Counted from the stretch's first letter, positions 1 through 8,816 are shown. The stretch: 64,000 nt of DNA from Actinomarinicola tropica (GCF_009650215.1 NZ_CP045851.1:558001-622000), one strand, 5' to 3'. Translations and numbers: made by a program. The notes: generated from the letters alone by a model not told the origin.

Positions 1-815
1 TGCGGGCGGACACGGTAATCGTGGCGTGCTGGTGGTGGCCGCGGCTGTCGGGCGGCTCGTCGGGCCGGGCCGTGTCGAGCAGGACGTCCCACACGACGGC
101 GCCGTCGCCGATGTCGGGCAGGGCGAAGTCGACGTCGCAGACGTCGGTGTTGAACACGAGCAGAGTTCGTCAGACCTCGCGCCGCGAGGTGGCGTTCGGT
201 GACGAATGCATGCACGGGCAGCAGTTCGATGGCGGTGACGTGCAGCGACCGCAGGTGGTCGAGGATCACGGGGCTGGCCAGGCCGGCGTAGGTGCCGCGC
301 TGCTCAACGGGTACGTCAGGGTGGCGCGCGGTGAGCCCGCGGACGTGGGTTTCGTAGATGAGCGTGTCGTGCCAGGGCGTGTCGGGCGAGTGATCGTCGC
401 CCCAGTCGAATCGGCCGTCGACGACGACGCTCTTGGGGACGAACGGCGCGCTGTCGACGTCGTTGGTGTCGGCGAGCGCGTCGTCCCAGATCAGCTCGCC
501 GTCGAGGGCGCGGGTGTAGGGGTCGACGAGCAGCTTGGCCGGGTTGTGCCGTTCGCCGCGACCCGGGTCATGCGGGCCCCACGCCCGCAACCCGTAGCGC
601 TGGCCGTGCCCGACACCGGGAAGGTAGGTGTGCCACCACGGACCGGTGCGCTCGGCGAGCTCGACACGCTCCTCCCGGTCGTGGTCATCGAACAGGCATA
701 GGCTCACGCGCGTCGCGGCCGACGCGAACACCGACACGTTGGTGCCGGCGCCGTCGAAGGTGGCGCCCAGCGGGAACGGGGAGCCCGGTGGAAGCGGGCG
801 CGGGCGCCGGCTCAC
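1..815 (-). pseudogene. glgX: Glycogen debranching enzyme GlgX, internally deleted
   Basis: The first ~215 codons read as the start of a GlgX/isoamylase-type debranching enzyme: a CBM48 sandwich (GAGTNVSVFASA), then WHDTLIYETHVRGLT and IELLPVHAFV at the entry of the catalytic barrel. At about 163-165 the reading jumps, in another frame, to a typical carboxy-terminal piece (LLVFNTDVCDVDFALP). The barrel between them, about 400 residues with the Asp-Glu-Asp catalytic set in the family, is missing, so the product cannot be active. The GTG start overlaps the stop of the CBM48 gene upstream (GTGA), showing translational coupling. The carboxy end runs off the window. A misassembly could give the same picture. 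Confidence 0.8.
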
Positions 816-1102
816 ACCTCGACGACCGAGTCGTCGCCTCCGTAGTCGTTGGGGGCGTAGCCGTCGGCGGCCCAGTCGTTCTCCCAGCGGCCGTCGTCCA
901 GGAGGTACCGGAACCGGTATCGGCGTCCGGTCTCCAACGTGACCGTGGCGGTGAGGGTGCCGTCCTTGCGCCGCTTCATCGGCGTCGCGGAGGGCGACCA
1001 GTCGTTGAAGTCGCCGCACACGTGGGCGCCCGTCGCGCCGATCTCCGAGGCGAGCTCGAAGGTCACCTTGCACTGGCCGTCTCGGCCGGGTTGCTTCTTC
1101 AC
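812..1102 (-). CDS. CBM48 (isoamylase early set) glycogen-recognition protein
   Basis: A 96-residue protein made of one early-set/AMPK-type glycogen-binding domain: KVTFELASE, then VCGDFNDWS and RFRYLLDDGRWENDWAAD, the usual strand pattern. I chose the GTG at 1102 because AAGAGGAG sits just upstream; a longer frame to 1171 lacks a ribosome site and would run through the operator at 1134. Free-standing CBM48 proteins of this size occur near glycogen genes; a role in binding or regulating glycogen is inference. It is the first gene of a two-gene unit with glgX and lies about 30 bp downstream of a BlaI-like palindrome. Confidence 0.8.
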   Translation of the reverse strand: MKKQPGRDGQCKVTFELASEIGATGAHVCGDFNDWSPSATPMKRRKDGTLTATVTLETGRRYRFRYLLDDGRWENDWAADGYAPNDYGGDDSVVEV

Positions 1103-1133
1103 GATCGCTCCTCTTCCCGGTGAGCCGCGTACT

Positions 1134-1152
1134 CTACGACAGCCTGTCGTTG
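1134..1152. promoter_or_regulatory. BlaI/CopY-like operator, glycogen genes
   Basis: CTACGACAGCCTGTCGTTG, 18 of 19 positions in line with the window consensus CTACGACA-NNN-TGTCGTAG. It lies 31 bp upstream of the CBM48 gene start, and its first three bases are also the TAG stop (reverse strand) of the neighbouring FAD oxidoreductase. Confidence 0.65.
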
Positions 1153-2591
1153 GTTCTCGTGGCGGGGCCATCGCCGCGTGCTGGTGCGGCGTTGGTTCCC
1201 GCGGTGTGGGCGAGCGTGACGAGCCGGTCGCGGGTGATCACGGGAGCCGCGTGGGTGTGGCGGCGAGCGGCGCGGGCGACGCGGCGGAGGAACCCGTCCT
1301 CGCTGAACACCTCGGTGCCGGTGGCGACGAGACCAGCGATGCGGAACCAGCCCCGCAGCAGCTCGGGGTCGAGATGGGCGGTGTCTTCGAGCATGCGGTA
1401 GGCGCGCCAGGCAACGTCGGCATCGTCGTAGGGGCGACCGTCGATGGCGGCGTCGATCTCTCCGATGCGGTGCCGGTCGGCGGTGACCACGGCGTCGTAA
1501 TGAGGGCGCATGTCGCGTTCGGTGATGTCGTGCCAGGCGACGGCGAAGGCCGCGGGGTCGTGGAGACCGACGGCGCGGATGGTGTCGCGCAGGGCGAGGG
1601 CGTGCAGGAGGGCGAGCGTGGTGCCCCGCCCCAGCGTCGGGTTGGTCGACGCCCACGAGTCGGCCACCGGCGCGAACCCGGTGACGAGCGGGCGGCGATC
1701 GGGGCACAGCGTGCGGTGGCGGTCCTCGAGGCGGGTCATCACGTCGACCCCCGTGATGGGGTCGCCGTCGACCCAGTGGGCGATCGGCGTCAGGGCCCGG
1801 GCGACCGCAGTCCACGCGTCGACCCGGTGGAGGGCGCGGAGCTGGTCATCCCGGGAGCTGGTGATGAGCCCCACCCCCCACGTGCCCCCCTCGGCTGGCA
1901 GGGTGAGCGCCGACAGCGACCCGAAGTGCTGGAGCAGCGGGCCGCGCAGCGCTGGCACCCTCCCATCGGGGCCGCGGAAGTGGCGGCTGTGGTAGACGAA
2001 GCCGCTGTCCTCCGCGACCTCCGGCCAGGGGCGGGCACCGACGGCCGTCAGCCAGTCGCTGGCCGGGGACCGGCGGCCGGTGGCGTCGACGACCAGGTCG
2101 GCGCGTCGAACGCCGTGGTCGGTGACCACGCCGGTCACGTGGGGGACCCCCGCGATCGGATCGCCGGTGGCGAGCCCGCGGATGGGTGCACCGCGGTGGA
2201 CGTCGATGCCGGGTGTCGTGTCGGTGAGGCGGGCGATGGCGGCCTCGACCGTCGGGCGCCGCGCCGTCACGGTGACGATGTCGCCGTCCGGCTGGCTCGA
2301 CTCGCCGGTGACATCGGCCAGCGGGTGGTGGCGGAGGGCGACGGCGTCGAGCGCGTCGGTCACGGCTGGGAGCTCGCGCTCGGCGAGCTGGCGGAAGCCG
2401 GGCAACAGGTAGAACAGCTGACGGAACTGGGCGACACCCCGCCGCTGCCAGTGGTCCCACGCGGCGAGCGGCTCGCCGGGAGGCGCGCCCGCGTCGCGTT
2501 CGAGGACGGTGACGTGGTGACCGTCGCCGGCGAGGGCGAGCGCGGTGAGCAGGCCTCCGAGGCCGGCACCGGCAACGACGATCTCAGGCAT
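1134..2591 (-). CDS. FAD-dependent oxidoreductase (paralogue 1)
   Basis: A 485-residue flavoprotein of the FAD_binding_3 / geranylgeranyl-reductase-like class. It opens with a Rossmann dinucleotide motif (VVAGAGLGGLLTALALAGDG...VLERD), has the mid-protein VVDATGRRSP motif and a second FAD-contact region near the end (VADSWASTNPTLGRGTTLA). The ATG at 2591 puts the Rossmann strand at residue 4. The gene is divergent from a cyclopropane synthase gene across 100 bp with two operators. A close, intact relative lies at 15850-17298 and a decayed one at 10835-10987. Pairing with a CFA-type methyltransferase suggests modification of unsaturated lipids; the substrate is unknown. Confidence 0.85.
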   Translation of the reverse strand: MPEIVVAGAGLGGLLTALALAGDGHHVTVLERDAGAPPGEPLAAWDHWQRRGVAQFRQLFYLLPGFRQLAERELPAVTDALDAVALRHHPLADVTGESSQPDGDIVTVTARRPTVEAAIARLTDTTPGIDVHRGAPIRGLATGDPIAGVPHVTGVVTDHGVRRADLVVDATGRRSPASDWLTAVGARPWPEVAEDSGFVYHSRHFRGPDGRVPALRGPLLQHFGSLSALTLPAEGGTWGVGLITSSRDDQLRALHRVDAWTAVARALTPIAHWVDGDPITGVDVMTRLEDRHRTLCPDRRPLVTGFAPVADSWASTNPTLGRGTTLALLHALALRDTIRAVGLHDPAAFAVAWHDITERDMRPHYDAVVTADRHRIGEIDAAIDGRPYDDADVAWRAYRMLEDTAHLDPELLRGWFRIAGLVATGTEVFSEDGFLRRVARAARRHTHAAPVITRDRLVTLAHTAGTNAAPARGDGPATRTNDRLS

Positions 2592-2629
2592 GCCGTCTGG
2601 CAGCTGCGAGGGTGTGCATGTCCCTCTTT

Positions 2630-2648
2630 CTACGACAACATGACGTAG
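2630..2648. promoter_or_regulatory. BlaI-like operator, divergent FAD/CFA promoter, site 1
   Basis: CTACGACAACATGACGTAG, one mismatch to the consensus arms. It is in the 100-bp divergent region between the FAD oxidoreductase and the cyclopropane synthase. The centre is exactly 30 bp, about three helical turns, from site 2, so dimers on the two sites would face the same side of the DNA. Confidence 0.7.
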
Positions 2649-2659
2649 GTTCCCTCTTG

Positions 2660-2678
2660 CTACGACAATGTGGCGTAG
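2660..2678. promoter_or_regulatory. BlaI-like operator, divergent FAD/CFA promoter, site 2
   Basis: CTACGACAATGTGGCGTAG, one mismatch to the consensus arms. It ends 15 bp before the ATG of the cyclopropane synthase, right against the GGAAGGAGG ribosome site, so binding would block initiation. Confidence 0.7.
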
Positions 2679-2693
2679 GTGGAAGGAGGACCC

Positions 2694-4043
2694 ATGATCA
2701 CCGAACCGACATCGAACCGGACCGCACGCACTCCGAGCCCGTCGGCGGCCGATGCCATCGGGCCGCTCCTCGACGCACTCGCCCCCAACATCGCGGTACG
2801 GGTCGAGCTGTGGGACGGCACCACCGCCGGCGCTTCGAGTGGCCCGACGGTGCGGATCCGCTCGGTCGACGCGCTGCGCCGGCTGTTGTGGGCGCCAGGC
2901 GAGCTGGGCGTCGGTCGCGCCTATGTGGCCGGTGATGTCGACATCGACGGCGACATCTTCGACGCAGTGGCCGCGTTGCGCCCGGCCGGGGCGCAACTGC
3001 GAGTCGGGCCCCGCCAACTCGCCGCGGTCGTCACCGCGGCGAAGCGAGTGGGTGCGATCGGGCGGCCGCTCCCGCCGCCACCAGAAGAGGCCCGGCCGAA
3101 GGGTGGGCTCCACTCCCTTCGCCGGGACGCGCAGGTGATCAGCCACCACTACGACGTCGGCAACGACTTCTACCGGATCGTGCTCGGCCCGTCGATGACC
3201 TACTCGTGCGCCCGCTTCGCCGACCCAACCATGACGTTGGCAGACGCACAAGCCTCGAAGCACGACCTGGTGTGCCGCAAGCTCGGCCTCCACGAACGGC
3301 CGGGGATGCGGCTGCTGGACGTCGGTTGCGGGTGGGGGTCGATGGCCATCCACGCCGCCGCCCGCTACCGCGCCCGGGTCGTCGGGGTGACGATCAGCCG
3401 CGAGCAGCGCGACCTCGCCCAGCAACGGGCAGTCGACGCCGGCGTCGCCGACCTGGGGGAGATCCGCCTGCAGGACTACCGCGACGTGCGCGGCGAACGC
3501 TTCGACGCCATCTCCTCGATCGGCATGTCCGAACACGTGGGCTCGAGCCGCATCGACGAGTACTTCGCCGGCCTGGCTGGCCTGCTCGCACCCCGGGGCC
3601 GGCTGCTGAACCACGCCATCTCCGCCGTCGGCGGCTCGAAGCTGGGGCGCCGGTCGTTCATGGGCCGCTACGTGTTCCCCGACGGCGAGCTCCTCGACGT
3701 CGCCGACACAGTCGCCGCCATGCAACGGGCCGGTCTGGAGGTGCGCGACGTCGAGTCGCTGCGCGAGCACTACGCCCGCACCCTGCGCCACTGGGTCGCC
3801 AACCTCGAGAAGTCCTGGGACGAGGCCGTCGCGCTGGTCGGCGAGCGGCGCGCCCGGGTGTGGCGGCTGTACATGGCCGCGTCCGCCGTCGGTTTCGAAG
3901 ACGGCGGCCTCGCCATCCACCAGGTGCTCGGCGTGGCCCGCGACACCGAAGGGGGATCCGGGATGCCTGCCACCCGCGACGGGTGGGCGACCACAGACAC
4001 CGCGGTGCCGGCGGAGAACCACCGATCGGTGCTTGTCGATTGA
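2694..4043 (+). CDS. Cyclopropane-fatty-acid synthase family methyltransferase (copy 1)
   Basis: A 449-residue SAM-dependent methyltransferase of the CFA/UfaA family, which adds a methyl(ene) group to double bonds of membrane lipid acyl chains. Visible: an amino-terminal domain (WDGT, VRIRSVDALRRLLWAPGELG, YVAGDVDIDGD), the family signature HHYDVGNDFYRIVLGPSMTYSCARF, SAM loop LLDVGCGWGSMAIHAA, and carboxy HWVANLEKSWDEA. The ATG at 2694 has GGAAGGAGG seven bases upstream. It is divergent from the FAD gene and controlled by the same two operators. A close copy is at 11085-12410. Confidence 0.9.
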   Translation: MITEPTSNRTARTPSPSAADAIGPLLDALAPNIAVRVELWDGTTAGASSGPTVRIRSVDALRRLLWAPGELGVGRAYVAGDVDIDGDIFDAVAALRPAGAQLRVGPRQLAAVVTAAKRVGAIGRPLPPPPEEARPKGGLHSLRRDAQVISHHYDVGNDFYRIVLGPSMTYSCARFADPTMTLADAQASKHDLVCRKLGLHERPGMRLLDVGCGWGSMAIHAAARYRARVVGVTISREQRDLAQQRAVDAGVADLGEIRLQDYRDVRGERFDAISSIGMSEHVGSSRIDEYFAGLAGLLAPRGRLLNHAISAVGGSKLGRRSFMGRYVFPDGELLDVADTVAAMQRAGLEVRDVESLREHYARTLRHWVANLEKSWDEAVALVGERRARVWRLYMAASAVGFEDGGLAIHQVLGVARDTEGGSGMPATRDGWATTDTAVPAENHRSVLVD

Positions 4044-4065
4044 CGTCGCGCTGGGGCGTGGCGGC

Positions 4066-4668
4066 TCAGTGGCGGGTGGCGACACCGAAGATGAAGTCAC
4101 CGAAGAACCGCTCGACGGAGCGGCCGTCGACGTCGAGGCCGGCCACTGTGCAGCCGGCGGCGAACTCTTCGCCGGAGAACCGGTCGTGGGTGGGGTGGAG
4201 GAGGAAGGTGCGGTAGGACCAGCGCTGGAGGGCGTGGCGGGTGACCTCTTCGAAGTAGAACCGTCCCCCGGGGCGCAGCACCCGGGCGATCTCGCCGAGT
4301 GCGGTACGCCAGTCCGGCACGTGGTGGATGATCCCGAAGTCGAACACGGCATCGAACTCCGCGTCGGGGGTGTCGATGCTGGTGACGTCGCCGACCGACA
4401 GCGCCACCCGGCCGGGCAGGTGACGGCGGAGCCGGCGCCGGGCTCGTTGCACCATGGCGGGGTCGAGGTCGAACGCCGTCACGTGGGCGGCGCCGAAGCG
4501 TTCGAGGATGATCTCGGTGCCGACCCCGCGGCCGCAGCCGACCTCGAGGACGCGCTCGCCCGGCGTTCGGCCACCGAGCCGCTCCAGCAGCGGCGCCTCG
4601 TAGTGGCGCTGGATCGCGGCGCGCACCGGATTGTTCATCAGCGCCGTCTCGATTGCGTTCATCTTCAT
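4066..4668 (-). CDS. Class I SAM-dependent methyltransferase
   Basis: A 200-residue protein with Methyltransferase_11 features: motif I VLEVGCGRGVGTEIILE, acidic loop AFDLDPAMVQRARRRL, motif IV FDFGIIHHVPDW and motif VI EIARVLRPGGRFYFEE. The substrate cannot be read from sequence. I chose ATG at 4668 (MKMNAIETAL) after a GGGAAGCG site; the frame extends to 4935 without further homology. It converges on the cyclopropane synthase gene, with 22 bp between stops, and lies 106 bp downstream of the ICMT-like gene on the same strand, so one transcript is possible. Confidence 0.8.
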   Translation of the reverse strand: MKMNAIETALMNNPVRAAIQRHYEAPLLERLGGRTPGERVLEVGCGRGVGTEIILERFGAAHVTAFDLDPAMVQRARRRLRRHLPGRVALSVGDVTSIDTPDAEFDAVFDFGIIHHVPDWRTALGEIARVLRPGGRFYFEEVTRHALQRWSYRTFLLHPTHDRFSGEEFAAGCTVAGLDVDGRSVERFFGDFIFGVATRH

Positions 4669-4774
4669 GTGGCGCTTCCCGTCTCCGACGTCACTCGGTG
4701 TCGCCGCTGCGGCGTCGAGTGGTGTCGGAACCTCGGAGCGAACGCGCGTCTCGCTCGTGTGGTCGGTGCGGGCA

Positions 4775-5473
4775 TCATGCGGCGGTCTTGGACGATCCGC
4801 CGGCACCGCGGTCTTGGACGGCTGCGGGCGGCGACGATGGCGGCGTGAGCGGCCGCCGGTGGCGCGAGGGGACGAAGCGAGGGGTGACCGCGGCGTAGGC
4901 GTCCCAGGCCGGGCCGAACGTGTCGCGGACAGCACGTTCTTCGGAGATCGACAGCCGGCGGTAGATGACGACCAGGACCGGGAACATGACCAGGGTCGGC
5001 AGGGTGGGCCACTGGAGCAGGAACCCGACCATCACCGCGAGGAAGCCGGCGTACTGCGGGTGCCGGACGTACGCGTAGGGTCCGGTGACGGCCAGCTCGC
5101 GCCGACCGGCCGCGGCCCACAGCACCTTCCACGCCTTGTAGATGAGGTAGAGGCCGCCGGCGATGAAGAAGTAGCTGGCCAGGTGGAAGGGGCTGAAGTG
5201 CGGGTCGCCCTTCCAGCCGATCAGGTCGGCCCACAGGTGCCCGCCGTTGTGGGTGAGGTCGACCCCGAAGCGGCTGCCGAACACGCCGGTGAGCAGGTAG
5301 ATGGTCAGCGGGAAGCCGTACATCTCGGTGAACAGGGCGACGATGAACGCCGAGAACGCACCCATGGCCTTCCAGTCCCGGCGGTTGGCGGGGTGGAAGA
5401 AGCTGGCGGCGAAGGCGATGAAGATCACCGAGTTGATGATCACGAGCGCCCACAGCCCATAGCCGTAGTCCAT
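4775..5473 (-). CDS. Isoprenylcysteine-carboxylmethyltransferase-like (ICMT/PEMT) membrane methyltransferase
   Basis: A 232-residue integral membrane protein with about five hydrophobic segments and the ICMT/PEMT carboxy-terminal signature GPYAYVRHPQYAGFLAVM followed by EERAVRDTFGPAWDAYAAVTP. Such bacterial proteins methylate lipids or small molecules; the substrate here is unknown. ATG at 5473 (MDYGYGLWA) follows AGGAGGTC. The amino-terminal 50 residues are repeated, with stop codons, at 38948-39102 next to an IS3 element, so the gene had a second copy. It probably heads a unit with the methyltransferase downstream. Confidence 0.8.
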   Translation of the reverse strand: MDYGYGLWALVIINSVIFIAFAASFFHPANRRDWKAMGAFSAFIVALFTEMYGFPLTIYLLTGVFGSRFGVDLTHNGGHLWADLIGWKGDPHFSPFHLASYFFIAGGLYLIYKAWKVLWAAAGRRELAVTGPYAYVRHPQYAGFLAVMVGFLLQWPTLPTLVMFPVLVVIYRRLSISEERAVRDTFGPAWDAYAAVTPRFVPSRHRRPLTPPSSPPAAVQDRGAGGSSKTAA

Positions 5474-5643
5474 TGCTGGCGACCTCCTGATCGTGCTGGC
5501 CTGTCCTGTTGGCATCGACGGTACGGACGGGGCCGGGCGTGGCCATCCGTGCGGAGAACGGGTTCGCGCTGCGGGCGACTACGCGACCTCATCCGGGCTG
5601 GTGGTCAGGCGCCGGTGATGTCGGACTCGCCTGGTGTGGCCCG

Positions 5644-5946
5644 TCATTCGGGCCGCCGCAGCGACGCCGGGGTGTAGCCGAGCTTCTGGTAGAGCGGGCA
5701 GTGCCCGAGGGCGCCGGTGACGACCAGGTCGAGGCCGGCGGCGACGAGCAGGATCTCGAGAACGACCGCGGAGCCGGCGGAGGTGAGCAGCACGATGCCG
5801 GCGATGGCCGCGGCTGCGCCCAGGATGACCCGCCCGGCCCGTTCGGCCGGGGTGATGTTGATGCTGAACCGGCGCGTGCCCGGCGCACGCGGTTCGGGGG
5901 CCGAGCAGTGGCTGCCGGCGGCGGTCGGGTGGTGGGTGGTCGCCAT
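5644..5946 (-). CDS. DUF2892 membrane protein (copy 1)
   Basis: A 100-residue protein with two hydrophobic hairpins (AGRVILGAAAAIAGIVLL and LEILLVAAGLDLVVTGAL) and the DUF2892/YgaP-tail ending GHCPLYQKLGYTPAS. The family often sits beside rhodanese or thiol-stress genes. ATG at 5946 follows GAGGAGG; the frame continues to a GTG at 6099 with an extra hydrophobic stretch, a possible longer form. A second copy at 44746-44991 shares the CPLY..LG..P ending. The conserved Cys before PLY may be functional, but the role is not known. Confidence 0.75.
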   Translation of the reverse strand: MATTHHPTAAGSHCSAPEPRAPGTRRFSINITPAERAGRVILGAAAAIAGIVLLTSAGSAVVLEILLVAAGLDLVVTGALGHCPLYQKLGYTPASLRRPE

Positions 5947-6229
5947 GGTCGTGGCCTCCTCGGATCGGGTGTCTCGGTGGGGGCGCCGGCGGCGATCGTC
6001 GACGACGGCCGGCTGGGGACGGGCGGAACCCGTCCACCGTGACGCGGCGATCGCGGCGATCACGGAAGCCGCGCTGGCGATCCAGACGACCCAGAGCACC
6101 GGTCGCTCCGTTCACTCGTTCCCTTTCGCTTCCGAGGGTGCGCCTCGAGGTTCTGCGCGCCATCCGAGGCGACCACGGAACCGGTCGGTGGAACTTCACG
6201 GATTCGGTGTGTGGGCGCCCGGTCTTGTG

Positions 6230-7930
6230 CTACGGCTGGCGGCCCGCCGGCGCAGGAACGCCGAGACGGGCGGCGAGGAGGTCGAGCACCGCGGTCGTCA
6301 TGACGCCGATCGTGGCGGCCTCCCCGGTGGCGATTCCCGCGTCGTCGGGCTCGGACGGGGCGGCGAGCGCGCCGATGGGGACGCGTTGGATGTTGGTGAC
6401 TTCGGCGGGGTTGGCGGGGTGGACGAAGCGGGGCTGGTGGGACCAGGCGAGCACCGGGGTGACGAGGAAGCCGCTGTCGGCGAGCGCGAACGACGGGAGC
6501 GTCCCGATGATCTGCACGCTGGCCGGGTCGAGACCGATCTCTTCGTGGGCTTCGCGCAGCGCGGTGTCCACTGGTCCGCGGTCGGTGGGGTCGACGGCGC
6601 CGCCGGGGAAGACGAGCTGGTCGGCGTAGTTGGTGAGGTCCGGGGCCCGGCCGGTGAGCAGCACCTCGGATCCCTCGGCGGTGTCGGTCAGCACGACGAG
6701 GACGGCGGCCGGGCGGAGGGTGACGGTGTCGCCGATGGGGCGAGGGGCGGCGGCGGTGCTGCGCCGTCGGAGCTCCTCAACCCAGGGCGGTCGGGCGGCG
6801 TCGGTGTCGGGGCGCGCCGCGGCCTCGGTCGTGTCGGGTCTGTCGTCGTGGGGGTGCCAGCTGAGCCGGCCGGGCCGGACGCGCAGGAGCGCGATGCCGG
6901 TGCGATGGTCGGGCGCGGCGACCTGTCGGGACTGCTGGGCGAAGCCGGGGTGCCCGAAGAGCGACCGTGCCGGTTGCCGTCGCTGGTCGGGCCGGTTGGG
7001 GTCGGACCAGTCGGCGGGGTTGTTGGCCACGGCCACGAGTGCCTGCCCGGTGCCGACGAGCTGGGCGACGGGTCCGCCGAAGGCGACGAGGGTTTCGCTC
7101 ATTGACGGGGCGAGCACGAGGTTGGCGCCGGCTTCGCCCAGCGCGTGGACGGCCTGGGGGTTGAGCAGGTCGCGGCAGATGGCGATGACCAGGTGCCAGC
7201 CGTCGGCGGTGACGTAGATGCGCAGCTCGGGCCAGCCGGTGGGGGTGATGTCCTCGGTGACGGGCTGATCGGCGGGTGAGTGTTTGTCGTGGATGAGCGC
7301 GCCGGGGTGACCGCGCACCCAGGCGATGGCCCGATTGGCGCGTCGTGTCGGATCGTCGGGATCGGCGTGGTGGTAGCTGCCGGCGACGAGCAACCGAAGT
7401 GGTCCCGGTCGACGGACCCACGTCGCGAGGTCGGCGGCGAGATCCTCGGTGACGCTGAGCTCGGGCAGCACGACAACATGGGCTCCCGCGTCAGCGGTGA
7501 ACGTGAGGAGCTGGTCGATCCGGGTTCGTTGGCCTGCCACGTCGAGCGGTCCGACGGGGAACGCCGGGTGTCGGCGGTCGCCGGGCAGGGAGAGCTCGCT
7601 GAGGTCCCGGTTCGGATGGCACGTGGCGATCACCGCGTCCTCGCCGATGACCCCGGCGAGGGTGTCGAACACCGAGTAGTCGAACACGACCCGGAACTGC
7701 GTCGTCCACGCCCCGGCGAGCCGGACTCGTCGGGTCTCGTCGAGGCGGTTGGCCAGCCGCCACGGCGGCGCGGTCGGCGGCAGCGTCGTGACCCGGCGCA
7801 GGTCGGGGCTGTCCAGGGGGATGGGGTCGCCGACTGCGGGCTGGTAGGGGCTGCGCTGGCGGAACCAGTCGGTGAAGACGTGGCCATAGCGCTGGTCGAG
7901 TAGCTCGGCGAGGGCGTGCGCCACCACCAC
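6230..7930 (-). CDS. Nitrilase-superfamily / Nudix hydrolase fusion, probably 5'-truncated
   Basis: A 566-residue chimera. After ~130 unassigned residues comes a carbon-nitrogen hydrolase domain (about 125-370) with the intact Glu-Lys-Cys triad: VVVLPELSV, HDKHSPADQP and IAICRDLLNP. The carboxy part (about 400-560) is a Nudix domain close to CoA pyrophosphatases: VLLTGRAPDLTNYADQLVFPGG, then ALREAHEEIGLD. The two activities, amide/nitrile and diphosphate hydrolysis, would be joined in one chain. The first codons are uncertain: the frame runs back to the integrase remnant at ~8018 without a ribosome site, suggesting the gene lost its 5' end there. Substrates are unknown. Confidence 0.7.
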   Translation of the reverse strand: MVVAHALAELLDQRYGHVFTDWFRQRSPYQPAVGDPIPLDSPDLRRVTTLPPTAPPWRLANRLDETRRVRLAGAWTTQFRVVFDYSVFDTLAGVIGEDAVIATCHPNRDLSELSLPGDRRHPAFPVGPLDVAGQRTRIDQLLTFTADAGAHVVVLPELSVTEDLAADLATWVRRPGPLRLLVAGSYHHADPDDPTRRANRAIAWVRGHPGALIHDKHSPADQPVTEDITPTGWPELRIYVTADGWHLVIAICRDLLNPQAVHALGEAGANLVLAPSMSETLVAFGGPVAQLVGTGQALVAVANNPADWSDPNRPDQRRQPARSLFGHPGFAQQSRQVAAPDHRTGIALLRVRPGRLSWHPHDDRPDTTEAAARPDTDAARPPWVEELRRRSTAAAPRPIGDTVTLRPAAVLVVLTDTAEGSEVLLTGRAPDLTNYADQLVFPGGAVDPTDRGPVDTALREAHEEIGLDPASVQIIGTLPSFALADSGFLVTPVLAWSHQPRFVHPANPAEVTNIQRVPIGALAAPSEPDDAGIATGEAATIGVMTTAVLDLLAARLGVPAPAGRQP

Positions 7931-8017
7931 CGGCGGGATGTCCTCTGCGGCGGTGAGCGCGTCTGTGATCGCCCGGCGGGCGTCGGGCGCGAGCAGCGCC
8001 TCGGTGCCGGTTGCGGG

Positions 8018-8501
8018 CAGACCAGGGCCACGTTGCGGGTGACCAACCCACGTCGGAGGGCGTCGCCGGGAGCGTTGCGGATGAGCAGGTGGATCTCGTA
8101 CACGGTCTTGGGGGAGAGGCCCTTTCCGCTGGTGGGGTGGAGGAGCGAGTCGTAGAGCGATTCGATCTGTTGGTACCGCAGGCGCCGCAGCCCGGTCCGA
8201 CCCAGCGTCGGCAGGACGTGGAGCACGACGTTGCGTTCGTATCCCCGGTAGGTGCTGGTGGCGAGGTGGAGCTTCTTTGCCGCAGCCACTGGCTGACCAG
8301 GTAGGCGCCGAAGGTCAGAGACCGCACCGACTCCACCCTGCGGGTCTCCTCGGCGGCCAGCGTGGTGGCGAGGCGCTCAGCGGCGGTGCGGTCGGTGCCG
8401 GCGGGATGCCAGCGCCGCTGCTCCTTGCCGGTCACCGGGTCGCGGCCTTCGTAGATCACCACGTAGAACCGGCCCCGCCGTTTAGCGATGTATCCGTTCA
8501 C
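8018..8501 (-). pseudogene. Tyrosine recombinase (integrase) remnant
   Basis: Starts well (MNGYIAKRRGRFYVVIYEGR, the AP2-like arm-binding domain of phage/ICE integrases), shifts frame near 8290, and continues with a SAM-like core-binding domain (STYRGYERNVVLHVLPTLG, LSPKTVYEIHLLIRNA, LVTRNVALV). It ends at ~8018, before the catalytic domain with its R-H-R-Y residues, and fuses directly to the nitrilase-Nudix reading frame. One inserted base near 8290 would restore the first frame, but the catalytic half is truly absent. It marks a past integration or deletion event; no attachment site or tRNA is visible next to it. Confidence 0.8.
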
Positions 8502-8782
8502 GAGCCTCCTCCTTCAACTGCGGGCCCGACGGTCGGAACCCGGAGGAACACTCGGTAGATCAACGTGCGCTGCGTTGCTCGATGGCATGCGAACGGCGAC
8601 GCCCCAGGTCGGCGGATCGGGGCTGTGCGAGGGAGCTCGGGGGAATCCTGCTCCCGCTGCGCGAGTGGCTGGCGGTGCCGTCAGCATCGCGAACTCTTCC
8701 ACCTCGGGATCGGCATGAGGCAGGGGTCGGCCGAGGCGCCGCGTGCACACGGCGGCGACGATCGGCTCGGCCGCACTAACGT

Positions 8783-8801
8783 GAACGACAGCGTGTCGTA
8801 C
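8783..8801. promoter_or_regulatory. BlaI-like operator, two-component pair
   Basis: GAACGACAGCGTGTCGTAC: both core arms ACGACA/TGTCGTA intact, mismatches only at the outer positions. It ends 15 bp before the chosen GTG start of the sensor kinase. Confidence 0.6.
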
Positions 8802-8816
8802 CACGAGGCTGAGGAC

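Noticed and set aside
939-2648. 569-codon frame on the plus strand opposite the FAD oxidoreductase, and similar long frames at 15532-17271 (minus) and 41758-43338 (minus)
   Set aside because: Antisense shadows of well-supported genes in GC-rich DNA; composition is Arg/Gly/Val-rich with no motifs.
2592-4352. Reverse-strand extension of the FAD frame to 1072 codons
   Set aside because: Only the last 485 codons match the family; the rest is antisense to the cyclopropane synthase and crosses the operators.
6230-8018. Nitrilase protein as a DRT type 1 (reverse transcriptase-nitrilase) defence gene
   Set aside because: No reverse-transcriptase YxDD or neighbouring RT motifs are visible; the amino-terminal part is unassigned, and the gene is truncated there.
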